A stretch of DNA of 64,000 nucleotides from Mucidula mucida (lineage: Eukaryota > Basidiomycota > Agaricomycetes > Agaricales > Physalacriaceae). Position numbers and translations under genes: made by a program. The DNA is taken from the NCBI GenBank assembly GCA_015501055.1, contig JADNYV010000050.1:1-64000 (forward strand). The letters run 5' to 3'. The notes beneath the pieces were generated by a model. The model ran no database searches, was not told the origin of the DNA, and worked only from the letters and a program-made list of their open reading frames with translations. This document shows, piece by piece, positions 11,734 to 26,198 of this stretch (positions are counted from its first letter, which is position 1; the number at the start of each line of letters is the position of its first letter).

Positions 11734-12379
11734 ATCGAGTGTTAAAACGTTGGGGTGAGCATCCTGAATAGGAACACAATTAGGACGCGTTCATTTGTGC
11801 ATGTTGGGTTTGATCCAGACCATCTCGAGCTCCATCTTGTCCTCGAAGGTCGAAGAGGCCGCTTTGCCGAATGGTTCTTCTGTGCCATCACCTAGTACCA
11901 ATCTATCAACGTACCTTTTCTCTATCGAAGCTTACTCTACCCCAAATCAGTATCAAGTTCTTCTGATGAGGATGCAACGATGGCACACTGTTCCCAAACC
12001 GTGACGTCCAAATGAATCGCCCGGCTTCTGAAGATAGCCGACTAGTCAAAATTGACCGGGAACATCCATCGCTTCGCCACATGCCCCATCAACAACTTAA
12101 TCATGCCTCTTTTGCTCAGAAGCTGATATGTCAAAGCCGGATCTTGGAGATCGTTATTATTGTTCGAGTCCAAGCCCACAGATACCGAGTCGCCAAAGCC
12201 CGAGCTTGTAAGTATAGCGCAGTGTTCAGCGATTGTCTCCTAATCATGACGAGGTTTGTATTGATTCAAAACCCGTGAGTGATTCATCTATAGACCAGAC
12301 AATTTAGAGTGTAAAGAAGCAGAGATAGCGACGCGTTTATGAATACCTGATGATGGACTTTCCTCGGGACACGACAGCT
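11734..12379. other. Intergenic, coding-like but unassigned
   Basis: The missing 3' half of the acyltransferase is not here. Short frames at 11.8-12.3 kb have coding-like composition but no recognised motif. Confidence 0.4.
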
Positions 12380-14635
12380 TCATTGACTAGCTGTACGCGT
12401 CGTTCGGATATACTCCTTATCAGCTGGCCCCAAAGTAGTCTCAAAGTCCTCGAACACGCGTATAGCATCAATGAACTGCTGCTCGATGATTTTCTCCTTG
12501 GCCTCACTGCGTAGCGTTATATTGCACTCGAAGGGACGCGCAGAGCATGTCAAGCCCTGCCAATCATGTTCAGGACGCGAGGACGACAGAGACATGCTAA
12601 AAGACAAACCGTGAAGAAGTTCTTGATATCATACGGGTTTCCTGTATCCCTATTTGCAGGCGCAAAGTCGAATGCCCATATCAAGTTCATCATGATAATC
12701 GCCTGTCAAAGTCATATCAGTCCCACGTTCTGGGCACAGTAAGGACGAGCTAACGATAGAGTTATTCGCTAGAATCTGCCCCGGACAAATGCGCTATACG
12801 TGTTGATCATGAGCAGAGTCCTTGATTATACCCGACGCCACTCTGCTCACCCGTCCGCTCCCGAATCCAAAATTGTTTCGAAATTCCGCATCGTCGAAAC
12901 CCTCTTTCGTACCATGGCGCGACTTGAGATATCTTTCGGGGATAAACGCCTCCGGCTGGTCAAAGGCGTCTTGTCGAGGGAACGTTCGGTGCAAAACGGT
13001 TATATAGACGATGAGTTTACTGACCTGGATCATGGTAAATCCCCCCTGCAATCAAGTATATATGTTTAAGGACGAGTGCTCTATCAGATTAGAACAAGGG
13101 CGGGCTTACAAGCATTGAGAAATATCACAGCGCCCTTGGGTATAACATATCCTTGGCACTAACAAATCTTCAGCCTTATCAGAGTATCATGGTCAATCTG
13201 AGAAATGAACCTCCTGGGCAACGGTCGCGCAATGAGGAACAGTCAAAGGCACGGCGGGTCGTGTCCGGTGTACCTGCACGGGACAGTCAGACGGATGCCA
13301 GTGGTACAACAAGAACATCCAGAACTTCTTGAATGAAGGCCCGAGTATAGGGAAGACTATCATAGTCAGCGATTGTGGGTGTTCGGTCGTGCCCGACTAC
13401 TCGGTCGATCTCTTCTTGTGCTTTACATTGAGTCTCGGGGTAGCTGACCAAAGCCAGAACCAGACAGTGCAGAAAACTTGAAGTCGTGGTGGCTCCAGCC
13501 TCGATGAGAATCCCCGCCAAATATCTACACTCAGGATCAGTAAAGCATCGATTCTGATCATAACACCACTCACGCGGTCTGATCTCGACTTAACTTCAGC
13601 TCGTCTTGTCGTCGTATCAATTCCTCTAAATAACAGTCGTTCCCTTTTCGGCGTTCCAGTCGCTGTTCACACTCCCGCAACGAGGTATAGTACAGCTTCT
13701 GCTGTATCCTCCGCAACTCCCTAGACTCCGTTTTCCATGGCGCCAAGAACTCCGGTAAGTACTTGAGGATCGGGACCATATCGACGGGCGGGTGCGCTCC
13801 CGGAGCAAGATACTTGTCCCAGCGTTCAACGAATTCGTAAAACGATACCGGATGGTCAGACTCGTATCTCGGAGAACGTTTCCCAACGATGACGGAGGAG
13901 ATTACGGAGTCCGCGTATCGGCGGACGTGATTGAAAAATGACTGCGACAGCGAAGTCAGCTGGGGTGTGTGTTGAAGGAGCGCCTACAAACCTTGGGCTG
14001 TCTCATAAAGTCGTACATCAATTGTTTCGCTTCTGCCTCTTGAATGGGAAAATGACGGGCTGATGCCTGCGGGGTTAATACGACCTGAGCCCCCTTCCGA
14101 AGTGCGCGTCCAAGATGGTCTAACTTCGTCACTGTTCGTGTATTAGAGAATGTGACGAGACGAACCGTAGTTTCGAAACGCGAGGTGCATGCCATCCGTG
14201 ACGAGGTCCGCAAGATAGAATGCTGGGCGATCAGCAGTAGCCCAGCTCTGGTTGTCTAAGAGCTCATTGACGGTGGTCGCACTCGAAAGAACTACAACCG
14301 TGCCAGAACCCATTTTTAACTATACATCCTCAGTGTAGTCAGAGCGCCATAAAGCTAACAAGGCGCTTTACATACAGAATATATGCTGCCATACTGAGCA
14401 GCCCACTCCGTCAGTCTGTACACTGGTGAGAGACGAGACTAGAACTTGTCTTGAGCCTTGCCGAAACGTACTTGAGATACGCATACTCTTTGGGGAAATC
14501 AAGAACATTCCCTAGCAGTGGTATCGTCGGCGGTCCAGGAGGCAGGCCATTTTCACGTCGCCCAAATTTCAGGAGACTGAAATAAGCGGCAAAAACAACA
14601 AAGGTGAAGGAGGCAGTCGCGACGTATATGTCCAT
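12380..14635 (-). CDS. Cytochrome P450 monooxygenase
   Basis: A complete microsomal P450 in about a dozen exons. It starts with MDIYVATASFTFVVFAAYFS, an N-terminal membrane anchor, then the proline-rich hinge GLPPGPPTIPLLGN. The I-helix is AGILIEAGATTTSS. The K-helix ExxR is only formed if the 52-base intron 13325-13274 is removed, giving QEVHRTRPAVPL. The PERF-like motif is PERYL. The haem loop FGFGSGRRICPGQ is split by an intron inside GR|R, with Cys as the haem ligand. It ends at 12380. The pattern resembles the CYP64/CYP5144-like P450s common in Agaricomycetes; substrate is unknown. A glutathione S-transferase gene follows upstream on the same strand and a phenol-hydroxylase-like gene is nearby, which fits xenobiotic or secondary metabolism (inference). 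I see no frame break. Confidence 0.88.
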
Positions 14636-15078
14636 TGTGGGAGGGAGGAACAGGCAAGCAGTCCTTGGATATTTAACCGGACGGCGATAGTAGTGTGTTG
14701 TTCCTCGGGTCCTAGATGATTCATTCAGCATGCTAAAGAAGACTTTCTTGCCTTCTAACCCGGGGGGAAGGATGAACTGACGGCGGATGAGTACGTGTAT
14801 AGGTTAGACTGGCAGCGCGATCCGAACCTGTCAATTTCGAGTCCCATATACGACTTACTGGTACTGGGATCTGCGAACCATGCGGGCTCAATGCGAGGCG
14901 TAGTGCCGGCTGTGACGGGCAGTAGCTGTATCTCACAAGAAATAGAGAGATACGCACGAATGGCCTCACTAGATCCACCTCGCCTTTCGACCTAACGCGG
15001 CTTGGTCTTCACTAAGCATTTCCGGAAACGCTAGTATAGGAATGGCGAATCTATGATTTGAGATATCTTGTACAAGTC
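14636..15078. other. Intergenic between P450 and GST
   Basis: It contains the P450 upstream region and the GST 3' flank. No gene is supported. Confidence 0.5.
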
Positions 15079-15938
15079 CTAGTCGAAGCTCAACCGAGAC
15101 GTAACTCCATCTGTAACAGCCAACCAGCTAGACCTAGCTCTAATAGCCTTAAACCACCTATTCCGATTTCGTCAGTCTTATCCCATCCACGGAAAGTGTC
15201 CCCACATACCTAGTAACATTCGGCTTCTGCGTCATAATGTCGCTCCCAGCAAGCCCGAGCATAACGCCCCACGTAAGATGATACAAATCCGCAAGAGTGA
15301 CATTCTTTGAACGCATATCAGCTTCAATTACGAAAATCTGGAGCGAGGAAAACCACTCACATCCCCAGCAAGATACGCTTGTTTACCGAGAATGATGTCG
15401 TACGCGTCTAGCTTGATCGATAACTTGGCGATTGCCTTCTCGAACACTTTCATGTCGACCGGTTGTTTCAGCAGTCTGCGTCTACAGTCAAATACCCAGA
15501 AATAGTTCCATAGGGTGCTCACGGTCGGATGAGGACTTCATATGCAGCCTCGCCGGCGAATGGATCCCAGTTGCACAGCTCGATTGAGCATGCCTGCTCG
15601 TAGAGCGCGAGCTCTTTGAGGTCGTCATGGGGCGCAAGCTCGGTACCTTGTCCGCGGTATTTCTCCTCGAGGTAGCGGCATATGGCGCGACTTTCGTAGA
15701 GGATGAAGCCGTCGTCGTCCTATCGTCGCGTATTAACATCATGTAATCGACCGATAAGCGGACTCACAATATAAGGAACCTCTGCGAAGGGCTGAATAGC
15801 TTTGAACACGGCCGTCTTGTGCTCCCCAGTAGCCAGGTCAACATTCACAAACTCGTACGGTATCTGCTTCTCGATGCACACCATAGCCACACGTTTCGTG
15901 CAGGTCGAGAAAGGCGCGCCATAGAGTTTGAGAACCAT
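15079..15938 (-). CDS. Glutathione S-transferase (phi/GTT-type)
   Basis: Five exons give an intact protein of about 210 residues starting at MVLKLYGAPFSTCTKRVAMV. The thioredoxin-fold N-domain shows FAEVPYIV with cis-Pro and DDDGFILYESRAICRYL with the glutathione-binding ES pair. The C-domain runs through LYEQACSIELCNWDPFAGEA, KLSIKLDAYDIILGKQAYLAGD, NVTLADLYHLTWG and ends with RWFKAIRARSSW. All introns are about 50 bases with GT-AG ends. GSTs conjugate glutathione to electrophiles in the cytosol. The neighbouring P450 on the same strand suggests a phase I / phase II detoxification pairing, but this is inference. Confidence 0.9.
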
Positions 15939-16645
15939 CGCAAAGCTTGCAGCTTGATACACCGTCGATCCAAGTCAATGGCGTTATTTGTACTTGCGTA
16001 AGGGGATCGTGGTAAATCGCATCTTGATGGGCAAGTCAATGACCGCTGCATACGAAGTCCACATACGACGGGATATCTATTGACTCCAAGTTAGCAAGAA
16101 CCCCAGTCCTAATGAGTAAAGGCACGAAAGACCTGAATTTTCACGAGGCGCACGTAGCCATTCAATTCAATTATCATCATTTTCGGCCACCGCTGGGGAA
16201 AGCAAAGAAGAGACAAAAAATCAATACAACCTGAATGTATCCAGAGAAGAAGCGCTTGCTAGGTCAGGATACGATAGAGCCTTTCCACAACGGCCGGTGT
16301 TGTATCTAATAGACAATGTTAATCGACCGCTTGACGAAGAGATACAACCAACCATGGGCCACATACAGTCCTGACATATGTTCTCGCCTCATGAAGGTCC
16401 CGAGAAATACGTGTCATCATGTGCTGAGTGTAGAAACATACCTGTCCTCTTCATCAGAAGGCGGTGAAGATTCAGGGGCGTACCCAAGAGAGCATCCGCG
16501 ATTCAGAAACTCGTGCAGCGGTGATATCAGCACGTCAAAGAATTTGAGAAAGTCCGTAAGTCGACGAAGTGCGTCCGATGGTCAATGAAGAAACCGTTGA
16601 TAGTATGTGTTGTTATGCATCCATTCCCTAGATAACCGTACAGAT
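15939..16645. other. Intergenic between GST and SDHC
   Basis: No convincing gene. On the minus strand a short stretch near 16.5 kb reads DFLKFFDVLISPLHEFLN and could be a decayed gene piece, but no family is identified. Confidence 0.4.
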
Positions 16646-17315
16646 CTACATCAATACAAGAGCAACAGTCGAGACAGCCGTCGCGCCTATCAGGGCATAC
16701 GCCGTGCTGTACGCGCCCTTCACATTAAGAACTGAATCAAGTTAGCACAAAAACAACGCGAGAAAGCAAGGATAACATACAATTCCCAGAGTCCCATACC
16801 AAATGTCTGATCCCATTGTAAGAATGGTAGGCGAAAGGGAACGCTAGGAGTGTCTTTGCGCCATACTTGACCACCTCCGGCAGACTAGCGACGAATTCAA
16901 CGATATGCGCGCTATCAAATGTGCCCGGTGCAACAAGATAGGCCAAAGAGTAGATGTAGAGCAAAGCGCCTAATGCCGCACCAGTCGCACGATGTGCCCC
17001 AGACAGGAGGGATGGAAGAGGGTGGCGGTAGATAGTGATGTGGGGGCTGGTGGGACGCTGCAAGCGCTGCTTGTTGAGGATCCCCACGGCCGATGAAGGA
17101 GGCAGAGATTCTGTTTGGATTGGCCTGCTAACAGGATCAGCATGAACACTGCATGCGGGGTAATCTTGCTCACCGTTTGGTGATTACATTAGCCTGTAAT
17201 CGCGCTACACGATTGAGTCAAGTTGCTGGCAGCCTGGGTAACTAAGCTCACCAAGTCTGGCATTAAACACAGTCCGTTTAAGGGCAGAGTTCAGGCCAAT
17301 CCTCGAGGTGATCAT
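16646..17315 (-). CDS. Succinate dehydrogenase cytochrome b subunit (SDHC)
   Basis: Three exons. Exon 1 (17315 to about 17252) encodes a basic mitochondrial presequence beginning MITSRIGLNSALKRT. Exon 2 contains LNKQRLQRPTSPHITIYRHP, HRATGAALGALLYIYSL and FPFAYHSYNGIRHLVWDSG, which holds the haem b ligand His and the H-x-x-x-G-x-R-H-L-x-W-D signature. Exon 3 ends AYALIGATAVSTVALVLM. Three membrane helices anchor complex II in the inner mitochondrial membrane and bind ubiquinone and haem. An acceptor after GGTGAGCAAG restores the frame for exon 2. The promoter, exon 1 and intron 1 are similar to the 5' ends of the unknown family U at 21.4, 38.6, 39.0 and 44.0 kb and to sequence at 63.4 kb. It is divergent from the flavoprotein gene. 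Confidence 0.92.
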
Positions 17316-17858
17316 GGTGGTCGGGTAAGCACGGTAGCGGCGTTGAGGAGTTGCTACAGAGTTCGATGATTGCCGTCGGCCGATCACTAGACCAATCACA
17401 TGATTGGGATTAAAATGTTTGCTGTCACATGACTGCGAATCCTTTCTCTTTATAGATTTCTGCAGTACACGCCGACCTTGGCAGTCGTGCACCCCATGCC
17501 ACCCATATACGACAGGGAAGCATATGTTGATTATAACGCTAATGGCGAAAACTCTCCATTATCGATATCCACCGGGCACGCAAAGGTAACAGAGCAAATG
17601 GTGAACATACCGCTCTTATGCACATCTTCGGACCTTTGACCACTCATATACTCAACTCAGCCTCGTTCCACGTCCCCACGTGTTTACTCGCGTCATCCTA
17701 TATTCCCGCGTCCGTTGATCGTGTAGTTGGGTGGGAGACCTGCTTCCCAAAAAGGAATAGAACATCGCCAACCAGATGCCAGCGGACTAAAAAAGGTCTC
17801 CGTTTCCCTGGGTAGGCGCCTTAAATTGGAGACTAGTGGACGCTCAACTCCATCTCCA
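17316..17858. promoter_or_regulatory. Divergent promoter of SDHC and flavoprotein gene
   Basis: This 543-base region separates two divergent starts. On the SDHC side it contains two CACATGA elements (near 17397 and 17427). Similar TCACATGA pairs sit upstream of family U copies at 21.5 and 38.6 kb, so the promoter itself belongs to the shared block. Confidence 0.6.
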
Positions 17859-20292
<2,434 letters not shown>

Positions 20293-20379
20293 ACTGACAT
20301 GCAGGAAGCGTGGAAGTCCATCTTCCCCCGAGAACGTTGGACTCTGAGGAGACGGGGCAAACGAGCAAGCGAATCGTCA

Positions 20380-21463
20380 TTACTGAGCAGAGCGTTGGAA
20401 GGATGTACCTATGATACAACGACATGAGAAGAAATCATATTCCCACACAACCGTCTTGAATGCCTCAAAACAGCTCAGGATCGGACGTCGACTATCCAAG
20501 GGCTTCATCCCCTCACTCTTCCACAGAGCAGGCCGCGGAACGGGGGGCTTACAAAACGTGACGCAGGTGATATCTGGAGGATATGTGCCATCTCGAATAT
20601 GCGTTGACAGGCTTTCGGTGACAGGGATTTTGAGAAAGGTCGGTGATGTGCCACCCATGACGCTTGGGGGCATGACCTACTGAATAAGCTTAGGATATCA
20701 ACAACAAAATATGACGCGACTAACCTTTTCCGACAACGGATCTCGTCCAGCTGCCACTCTATTCTTGTTGTTCTCTCTAAACGCGGCTACAGTCGCGGCG
20801 ACAAGTTGAGCTTGTGCATCGGCGGGATCTCGATTTCCAACACATTTATCCTCCCGAACAACCAAGCGGATTTGGGAACCGTCAATAATGTAGACATCAG
20901 CTCTGGCACGCCTACGTTCGCCACATACGAGAAAATGGAGGTCCAGGTTCGTGCAGGCCACGCCGTATCGATACACGTAACCCAAGAGTCTGAATAGTTG
21001 AGGGTAAAGATAGGAACACCAGTGTTACGAACGTGATGGACCATGGCTTGATCGAGGTAAAGGATCAAGCGTGCATGATGGTCTTGAACCATATCGGCAG
21101 CATCACGACCGACGAGTAGCTCTTTATCAACCGAAGGTTCGGGCAACTAATCTACGCCAAAGAACGTGAGCGCATCCTGTTGCTGAAGGTGAATGTTGTA
21201 CGAGTGGAGGTCGTTCAAAGTCCAATAGGTGCCAGTCTTGGCGATACGGTGATTGAATGGACGTTGATTATCGATGATGTCCATTGGCCTGCCAACCTGC
21301 GCTGAATGTGGAGGTAACTTTGCTGACCGTGTGGCAATTCCATTGGTCTGCAATCGGGCTACACAGTTGAATCAAGTTGCGATTAATTTCATAGAAAAAA
21401 CTCACCAAGACTTCGAGCCAAACTTATCCTTCTCAGCGCTAGTATCTTGGAGGTAGCCATCAT
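20380..21463 (-). pseudogene. Family U copy b (unknown, possible PD-(D/E)XK fold)
   Basis: The minus-strand frames read, in order: a basic leader MMATSKILALRRISLARSLG; GTYWTLNDLHSYNIHLQQQD; DALTFFGVDQLPEPSVD; AADMVQDHHARLILYL; RRARADVYIIDG; RLVVREDKCVGNRDPADAQ; AQLVAATVAAFREN; GTSPTFLKIPVTESLSTHI; and PLDSRRPILSCFEAFKTVV. The middle part (ADVY, then V-x-EDK, then a Q-containing helix) looks like a PD-(D/E)XK core, but this is inference. The frame changes between VHHVR and GYVYRYGVA, so this copy is probably broken. The leader exon, intron 1 and the upstream CACATGA elements resemble those of SDHC at 17.1-17.5 kb. Confidence 0.6.
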
Positions 21464-21839
21464 GGTGGTCGACGAGCACTCAAGCACGGCGTTGAGTCCA
21501 GGTTGAGTCGCTTGTCGCTAGAACTATAATCACATGAGAAACGACTCCGTCACATGACCGCTCTGCAGCCTTTTTCATCTTGAGACTTGCGTCCGCCGTC
21601 CGTCATGGAAAGTTGAAACCTCCGCAATGCCAATAGGACTCGGAGATACTAGCGTTCACCGTCCCCGGCTCAAATAGCCAGTCTGCGGGCTCGTCAAGTG
21701 GTCATCACAGGTTAAGGTCGAACTGGAACTGAGTAATTTGGGTTATTTGTAGTTGCTGCCGGGTCAATTAACGACGTCGAGGGACGCATTTTCGCACCAA
21801 TGGTCTTTCGCACGAATGGCTGGACTCTTGGTGAACAAA
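21464..21839. promoter_or_regulatory. SDHC-like upstream sequence of family U copy b
   Basis: Downstream of copy c and upstream of copy b. The first 140 bases match the SDHC promoter in order: CATGGTGGTCG, CACGGCGTTGAG, then two TCACATGA elements. The rest has no gene. Confidence 0.55.
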
Positions 21840-22701
21840 TCATATTCCCATAACCATCTTGAATGCCTCGTAACAGCTCAGGATCCGGCGTCTACTATCT
21901 AAAGGCATCATCCCTTCACTCCACCGTCGCTCAGGTCGCGGCACAGGCGGGCGACAACATATTACGGCGGTGACCTCTCGAGGACACAGACCACGTCGGA
22001 TATGGGTCAACAATGACATGCTGACGGGAATTTTGAAGAACGTCGGTGACGTGCCCGCCATAACAATTCCGGGATAGTGAGTTATATAGGAGATCAATGA
22101 TGAACATTCGAAGTGACAACCGTGTCCAACAACGGTTCTAGTCCAGCTGCCATCCTCCGTCTGTTGTTCTCTGTAAACGCACCTACAGCCGCGGCAACAA
22201 TTCGGACCTGTGCACTGGCGGGGTCTCCACCCTCAACACGCTTATCCTCTCGAACGACGAGGAGGATCCTATGATTTTGATCATAATCGACGAGGCAGAT
22301 ATCAGTCTTGGCACGCCGATGTTTACCGCATATGCGGAAAGGAAGGTTCAGTCGTGTGCGCGGGGACCAATAGCCTAGGATTCTATACAGTATGAGAGCA
22401 AGTCAATAACAATGGGTTCATCAATGGTGGAGGCCGTGGCCAGTTCGAGTAAATAGAGCACTCTTGTAGTACGGTTCGATAGCTCCAAATCAACCGGCTC
22501 TGGTAACTCCGGGACCTCGAAGAATGTGACGGCATCTACTTCGTGGAGATGGATGTTGTACGCCTGGAGGTTGTTCAAAGTCCCATAGGTACCAGACTGT
22601 CTGAGTTGTGATTGCTTGAGGTGCGTTACGCGCAATGAAACAAAGACGTTTGGTGTTTTGTGGATTCGTGCAACTAGGCTACACATAAAGCCGTCATTCA
22701 T
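21840..22701 (-). pseudogene. Family U copy c
   Basis: A tandem neighbour of copy b with the same motif order: TYGTLNNLQAYNIHLHEVDA, VTFFEVPELPEPVD, a VREDK-type block on the minus strand near 22240-22270, an acidic-to-basic block near 22150-22200, GTSPTFFKIPVSMSLLTHI and MPLDSRRRILSCYEAFKMV ending at 21840. The central exon is not in one continuous frame, so the copy is probably inactive. The leader differs from copy b and no clean start is seen. Confidence 0.55.
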
Positions 22702-23013
22702 TCAATTTTCTTGGATTCGGTCCGTGCTCAGAGTCTTCCGGACGATCTGGATACCACTAGAGTACAATGATGACCTTCTTTCGTCAAGTGTCCCCTCCCG
22801 TCCTTGGCTTTTCCTCCTCTCTACTATTTAGCGCGTGGTCGATCTCCTCTTTGCGCAATGCGATTGTAATGGTTGGAGGAAGCCCGTCGCGTGACTCTGC
22901 TGTCCTGAGTGTGAATAACGAATCGTATTGATTTTATATCATGATCCTGAACTAGAATTTCTAAGCAGAAACTCCATACATATCTACGAAGTCAAACTAT
23001 GAGAGGATGAGCG
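22702..23013. other. Intergenic between family U copy c and DUF6534 copy 2
   Basis: No gene is supported. It is the upstream side of copy c and the 3' flank of the minus-strand DUF6534 gene. Confidence 0.5.
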
Positions 23014-24413
23014 CTAGGAATATCCGGTCGCGTCAGAACGCCAGTGTTCACCTGGTAGCTTGAAGTCAACTTCACTGCCTGACTTGGCCTTGAGCGGCCA
23101 TTCACTTCCGGTATGTGTTTCTTGTGTGCGCGTAACTTCAATGGCGAGTTCTTGCTGTCGTGCCCTTCTATTAATGACCTAATGAACGAAGGGGTGATGT
23201 GTGCTAGTATGGAGAATACGAGCTCGCATACCTGCATGTCAACAGAATTCACGCTAATCACGTTTTCCGTCTCTCGGATGTCAAGTCGAGCGTTGAGGGT
23301 CTACAGGGATGAAATCAGCCTCGAGATCATCATTACATTGTGTTTCCTACAGTTAAGAATGTGACGCTTCACGAGCCAATCAATATGTTTGCAAAGTAAG
23401 AAGAGTAGAGACTACCAACGTGTAGAAACGGCCAAGATTCAGAGTGAAAGGGTAATGAATGTTTGTCTGCGCGGATGTTGTTCCAAGAATCAAGATTACG
23501 ATCTGTTTAAGACAATTAGTGGCGGGCATTCCCGAGTACTACTATGCGCTTACCGCGCAAAGAGTCACCGGTAGCGCGGATTGAATAGATAGCTGCACAT
23601 ATCGGGAAATTATCTTATTAGTGCCTGCCTGTGATGAGAACGTAGCCATCGTGGAAACTACTAGAACACACTCACGTTTGAAAGCAGTTTTCTGACGCCA
23701 CAAATAGAATATCATTAAGGCGCTAGTCGGAGGTAATACATCAGTACCAAGTATGTTGAGAACAATGACATATTTGCCTACCTCAAAAGGGCGTCGCAAG
23801 CTACGCTAAGCGAGAGCCAAACGTAGGCTGTTCTTACAGCAGCCTCACGTTGAGTCAAAGCCGATTTCCGCACGAGATTAACCGATATAATCCAAGCGGG
23901 AACAGCGGTGCCCACAATCAGAGCTGCGAGAGCTCCAAATAGGATACGGCTGTTCGAAAATCGGCGGATTCGATTCGCCAGGAAGATTTGAACAGGAACC
24001 GCAGTGCTGCCGTACACATCAGTCAAGGTGCGCTTGAAGAAGAATGCACAGTTACAGAGTGGAAAAGAGTGGCGACAGATTGAAGTTCCACGTAGTGTCT
24101 TCCAAGGCGTCTACTTCGGCAAAGTGTTCGATGACATAATACCAGAGGCCAGCGAAAGCGTTGACAGTGAGAAGGACGTCTATCACAGCCATCCAGATGA
24201 CCGTGTAGCTATCAGGATGTTTCAATGTATGGCATGGTCAGTTGAAGTCAAAACGACGTACAATATAATCTTGCTGTCCTTGAAATAGGCCGTGAAGTAG
24301 GTAAAATACTGTACGGTGCATACACCTAGAAGGAGAGCGTATATAGTGACTCCGATTAAAAAAGGACCCAGGACCTGTCTAACAATCACTGTGAGAGAAG
24401 TAGTTTTGGACAT
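23014..24413 (-). CDS. DUF6534 membrane protein, copy 2
   Basis: An apparently intact multi-exon gene from ATG 24413 to TAG 23014. It starts MSKTTSLTVIVRQVLGPFLI and shows FTYFTAYFKDSKIIL, WMAVIDVLLTVNAFAGLWYY, STAVPVQ-type exon joining into IFLANRIRRFS, TAYVWLSLSVACDALLR, FYLWRQKTAFKR, TNKIISRYVQLSIQSALPVT, NIHYPFTLNLGRFYTL, TLNARLDIRETEN and a final exon starting VINRRARQQELAIEVTR. About seven hydrophobic helices and a soluble tail are predicted by eye. Function of DUF6534 is unknown. It is divergent from the wax-synthase-like copy 2 across 543 bases. Confidence 0.83.
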
Positions 24414-24956
24414 ACTTTGAAGGACTACGGAACAACAGTAGATCTCTGACTGTTATATACATCCAGCGAGGAAGTGGGAATCCACATACCTCGAAGCGGC
24501 CATCACAGACAGCTTTTACTCAGCATGTGGAAGCCCCTTCGCGTATCATCCGTAGCAAAGACCCCGCTCAGTACCTACATTAGGGTCATGTATCCGCATG
24601 CAGCATCGGGAACGACTGCACACTCTGGAACCTGAAAACTTCCCAGTGCTCGAGGATCAATATGACGAGAATCGTTGAGCACATTGAGTAGTACTCGTTC
24701 TCAAGCAGAGTACTTGGGGCACTAATAGTTTCAACGCTCATAAACGAACATGATCTCGAATCACTGTTCATCAGTCAGTAGGGGATGCCGGAGGCACAAC
24801 AGTGAGAGTGGAACACACTTGTAAGTCCAAGAAGCCATACTTGAACACATATCAGAACATCAGAACTCAACCAGAATCACAAACCTGTACGTACACTCGA
24901 CGTTCAGCGAATCTTATTTATTGTCCGATATCCTCAGCCTTCGCGCACACGCATTC
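24414..24956. promoter_or_regulatory. Divergent promoter region, pair 2
   Basis: The region lies between the divergent starts of DUF6534 copy 2 and acyltransferase copy 2. No gene is seen. It has no obvious sequence similarity to the pair 3 or pair 4 intergenic regions. Confidence 0.5.
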
Positions 24957-26198
24957 ATGCTCTTCACAGTCAAGGTCGTTACCGCCGTCTCCTGCTTATT
25001 GACCTCGGTGGTCGTCAAGCCCTCCTTCCCACGATGGATCCTCTTCATGGGCATCCTCCCGACTGTCACTCTCATTAAGCCAACAACGGGAAGCGTACTT
25101 GGAGACTATTTCCTCGCATCCGCCGTAGTTGCCACTATCCTGACGGCTTCAGACTTGATTTTGCTCTCGCAACCCCAGCGAGAGTTCCACTGGATACGGC
25201 AGAAAGAGGCTTCCATCGAGAACGCATCTTTGGGTGCGCGAGTGAGATGGGGATTACGCCTGTTGTCCAGCCTGCGCGGCGTTGGATGGAGTCACGAGCC
25301 CGACATTTTCCATCCTGATGTACCACTAGGAACGTCTCGTCTGTCCTTCGTCGCTAAGAAGGTTCCCGCCACACTGCTCTGGGCGCTCAAAGTTGACTTG
25401 TCCGCATTGTACATCATGCATTGCCCGACTGTAACGGAAGGCGTCCCTTTCGCTGCACGTCCGTGGCCTGGCAAATTAGCAGACATGTTTTTCTGGGTTT
25501 TGGCGATCCAGTCGAACGCGGAGTTTGTCCATAGTGCAATCAGCCTTACTTCGGTGACGCTGCACCTCTCCCGCCCAGAAGACTGGTCTTCAGGATGGGG
25601 TTACTGGCGTGATGCGTATACGCTCCGGCGATTCTGGGGGTAGGTTTGTTTTCGTCATGATTTAAACATCGTTCTCATCGAGTTTGTAGACGGACATGGC
25701 ACCAGTGGCTACGTAGGGTGAGCGCAGGTCCCATTAGATTCCAACACGACTCACGAAATGATACAGTTCCTTTCCGCGCATGGCAAGTTCGTAGCACGAA
25801 GGATCCTTCATCTCAAAGCTGGAACAAACGCGTCAGCCTATGCCCAGCTGTATACCGCCTTCTTCCTCTCCGGGGCGATGCACTGTACCGGAGAATACAA
25901 CATCGGGTTGCCTTGGGCAAGTAGTGGATGTATGCGATTCTTTCTGCTCCAGGCGTTCGCTATTACTGTCGAAGATGGCGTCACTGCGGTGGGTCAAAGA
26001 CTCGGCATCCAAAGCGGTCAGCGATTCCGCGTATTGGGATACGCCTGGGTAGTGGCTTGGTTCTACTGCACGTTGGCGATGTGGTTTGATCCTATGGGTA
26101 GCCAAGGCCTCTGGCACACCTTTACGGGCACTTTTTTGCCGGTGGAGTGGTACGGCTTAGCAATGAGCGTGGTCAGAGAACGTATGCAAACCCTGTGA
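24957..26198 (+). CDS. Wax-synthase-like MBOAT acyltransferase, copy 2
   Basis: An intact three-exon gene. I chose ATG 24957 (MLFTVKVVTAVSCLLTS); the open frame extends upstream without another ATG. Exon 1 ends at IRRFWG-type RRFWG, exon 2 encodes RTWHQWLRR, and exon 3 starts FLSAHGKFVARRILHLKAGT. Key segments are VVKPSFPRWILFMGIL, LSRPEDW and, in the last exon, FFLSGAMH with the conserved His expected at the MBOAT active site, then YAWVVAWFYCTLAMWFDPM. About eight membrane helices are likely. The family transfers acyl groups from acyl-CoA to alcohols; the substrate cannot be read from the sequence. It is paired head to head with DUF6534 copy 2. Confidence 0.87.

Noticed and set aside
24921..24956. 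Start of acyltransferase copy 2 at 24921
   Set aside because: That codon is TTG. The first in-frame ATG is at 24957 and gives an N-terminus like the other copies.
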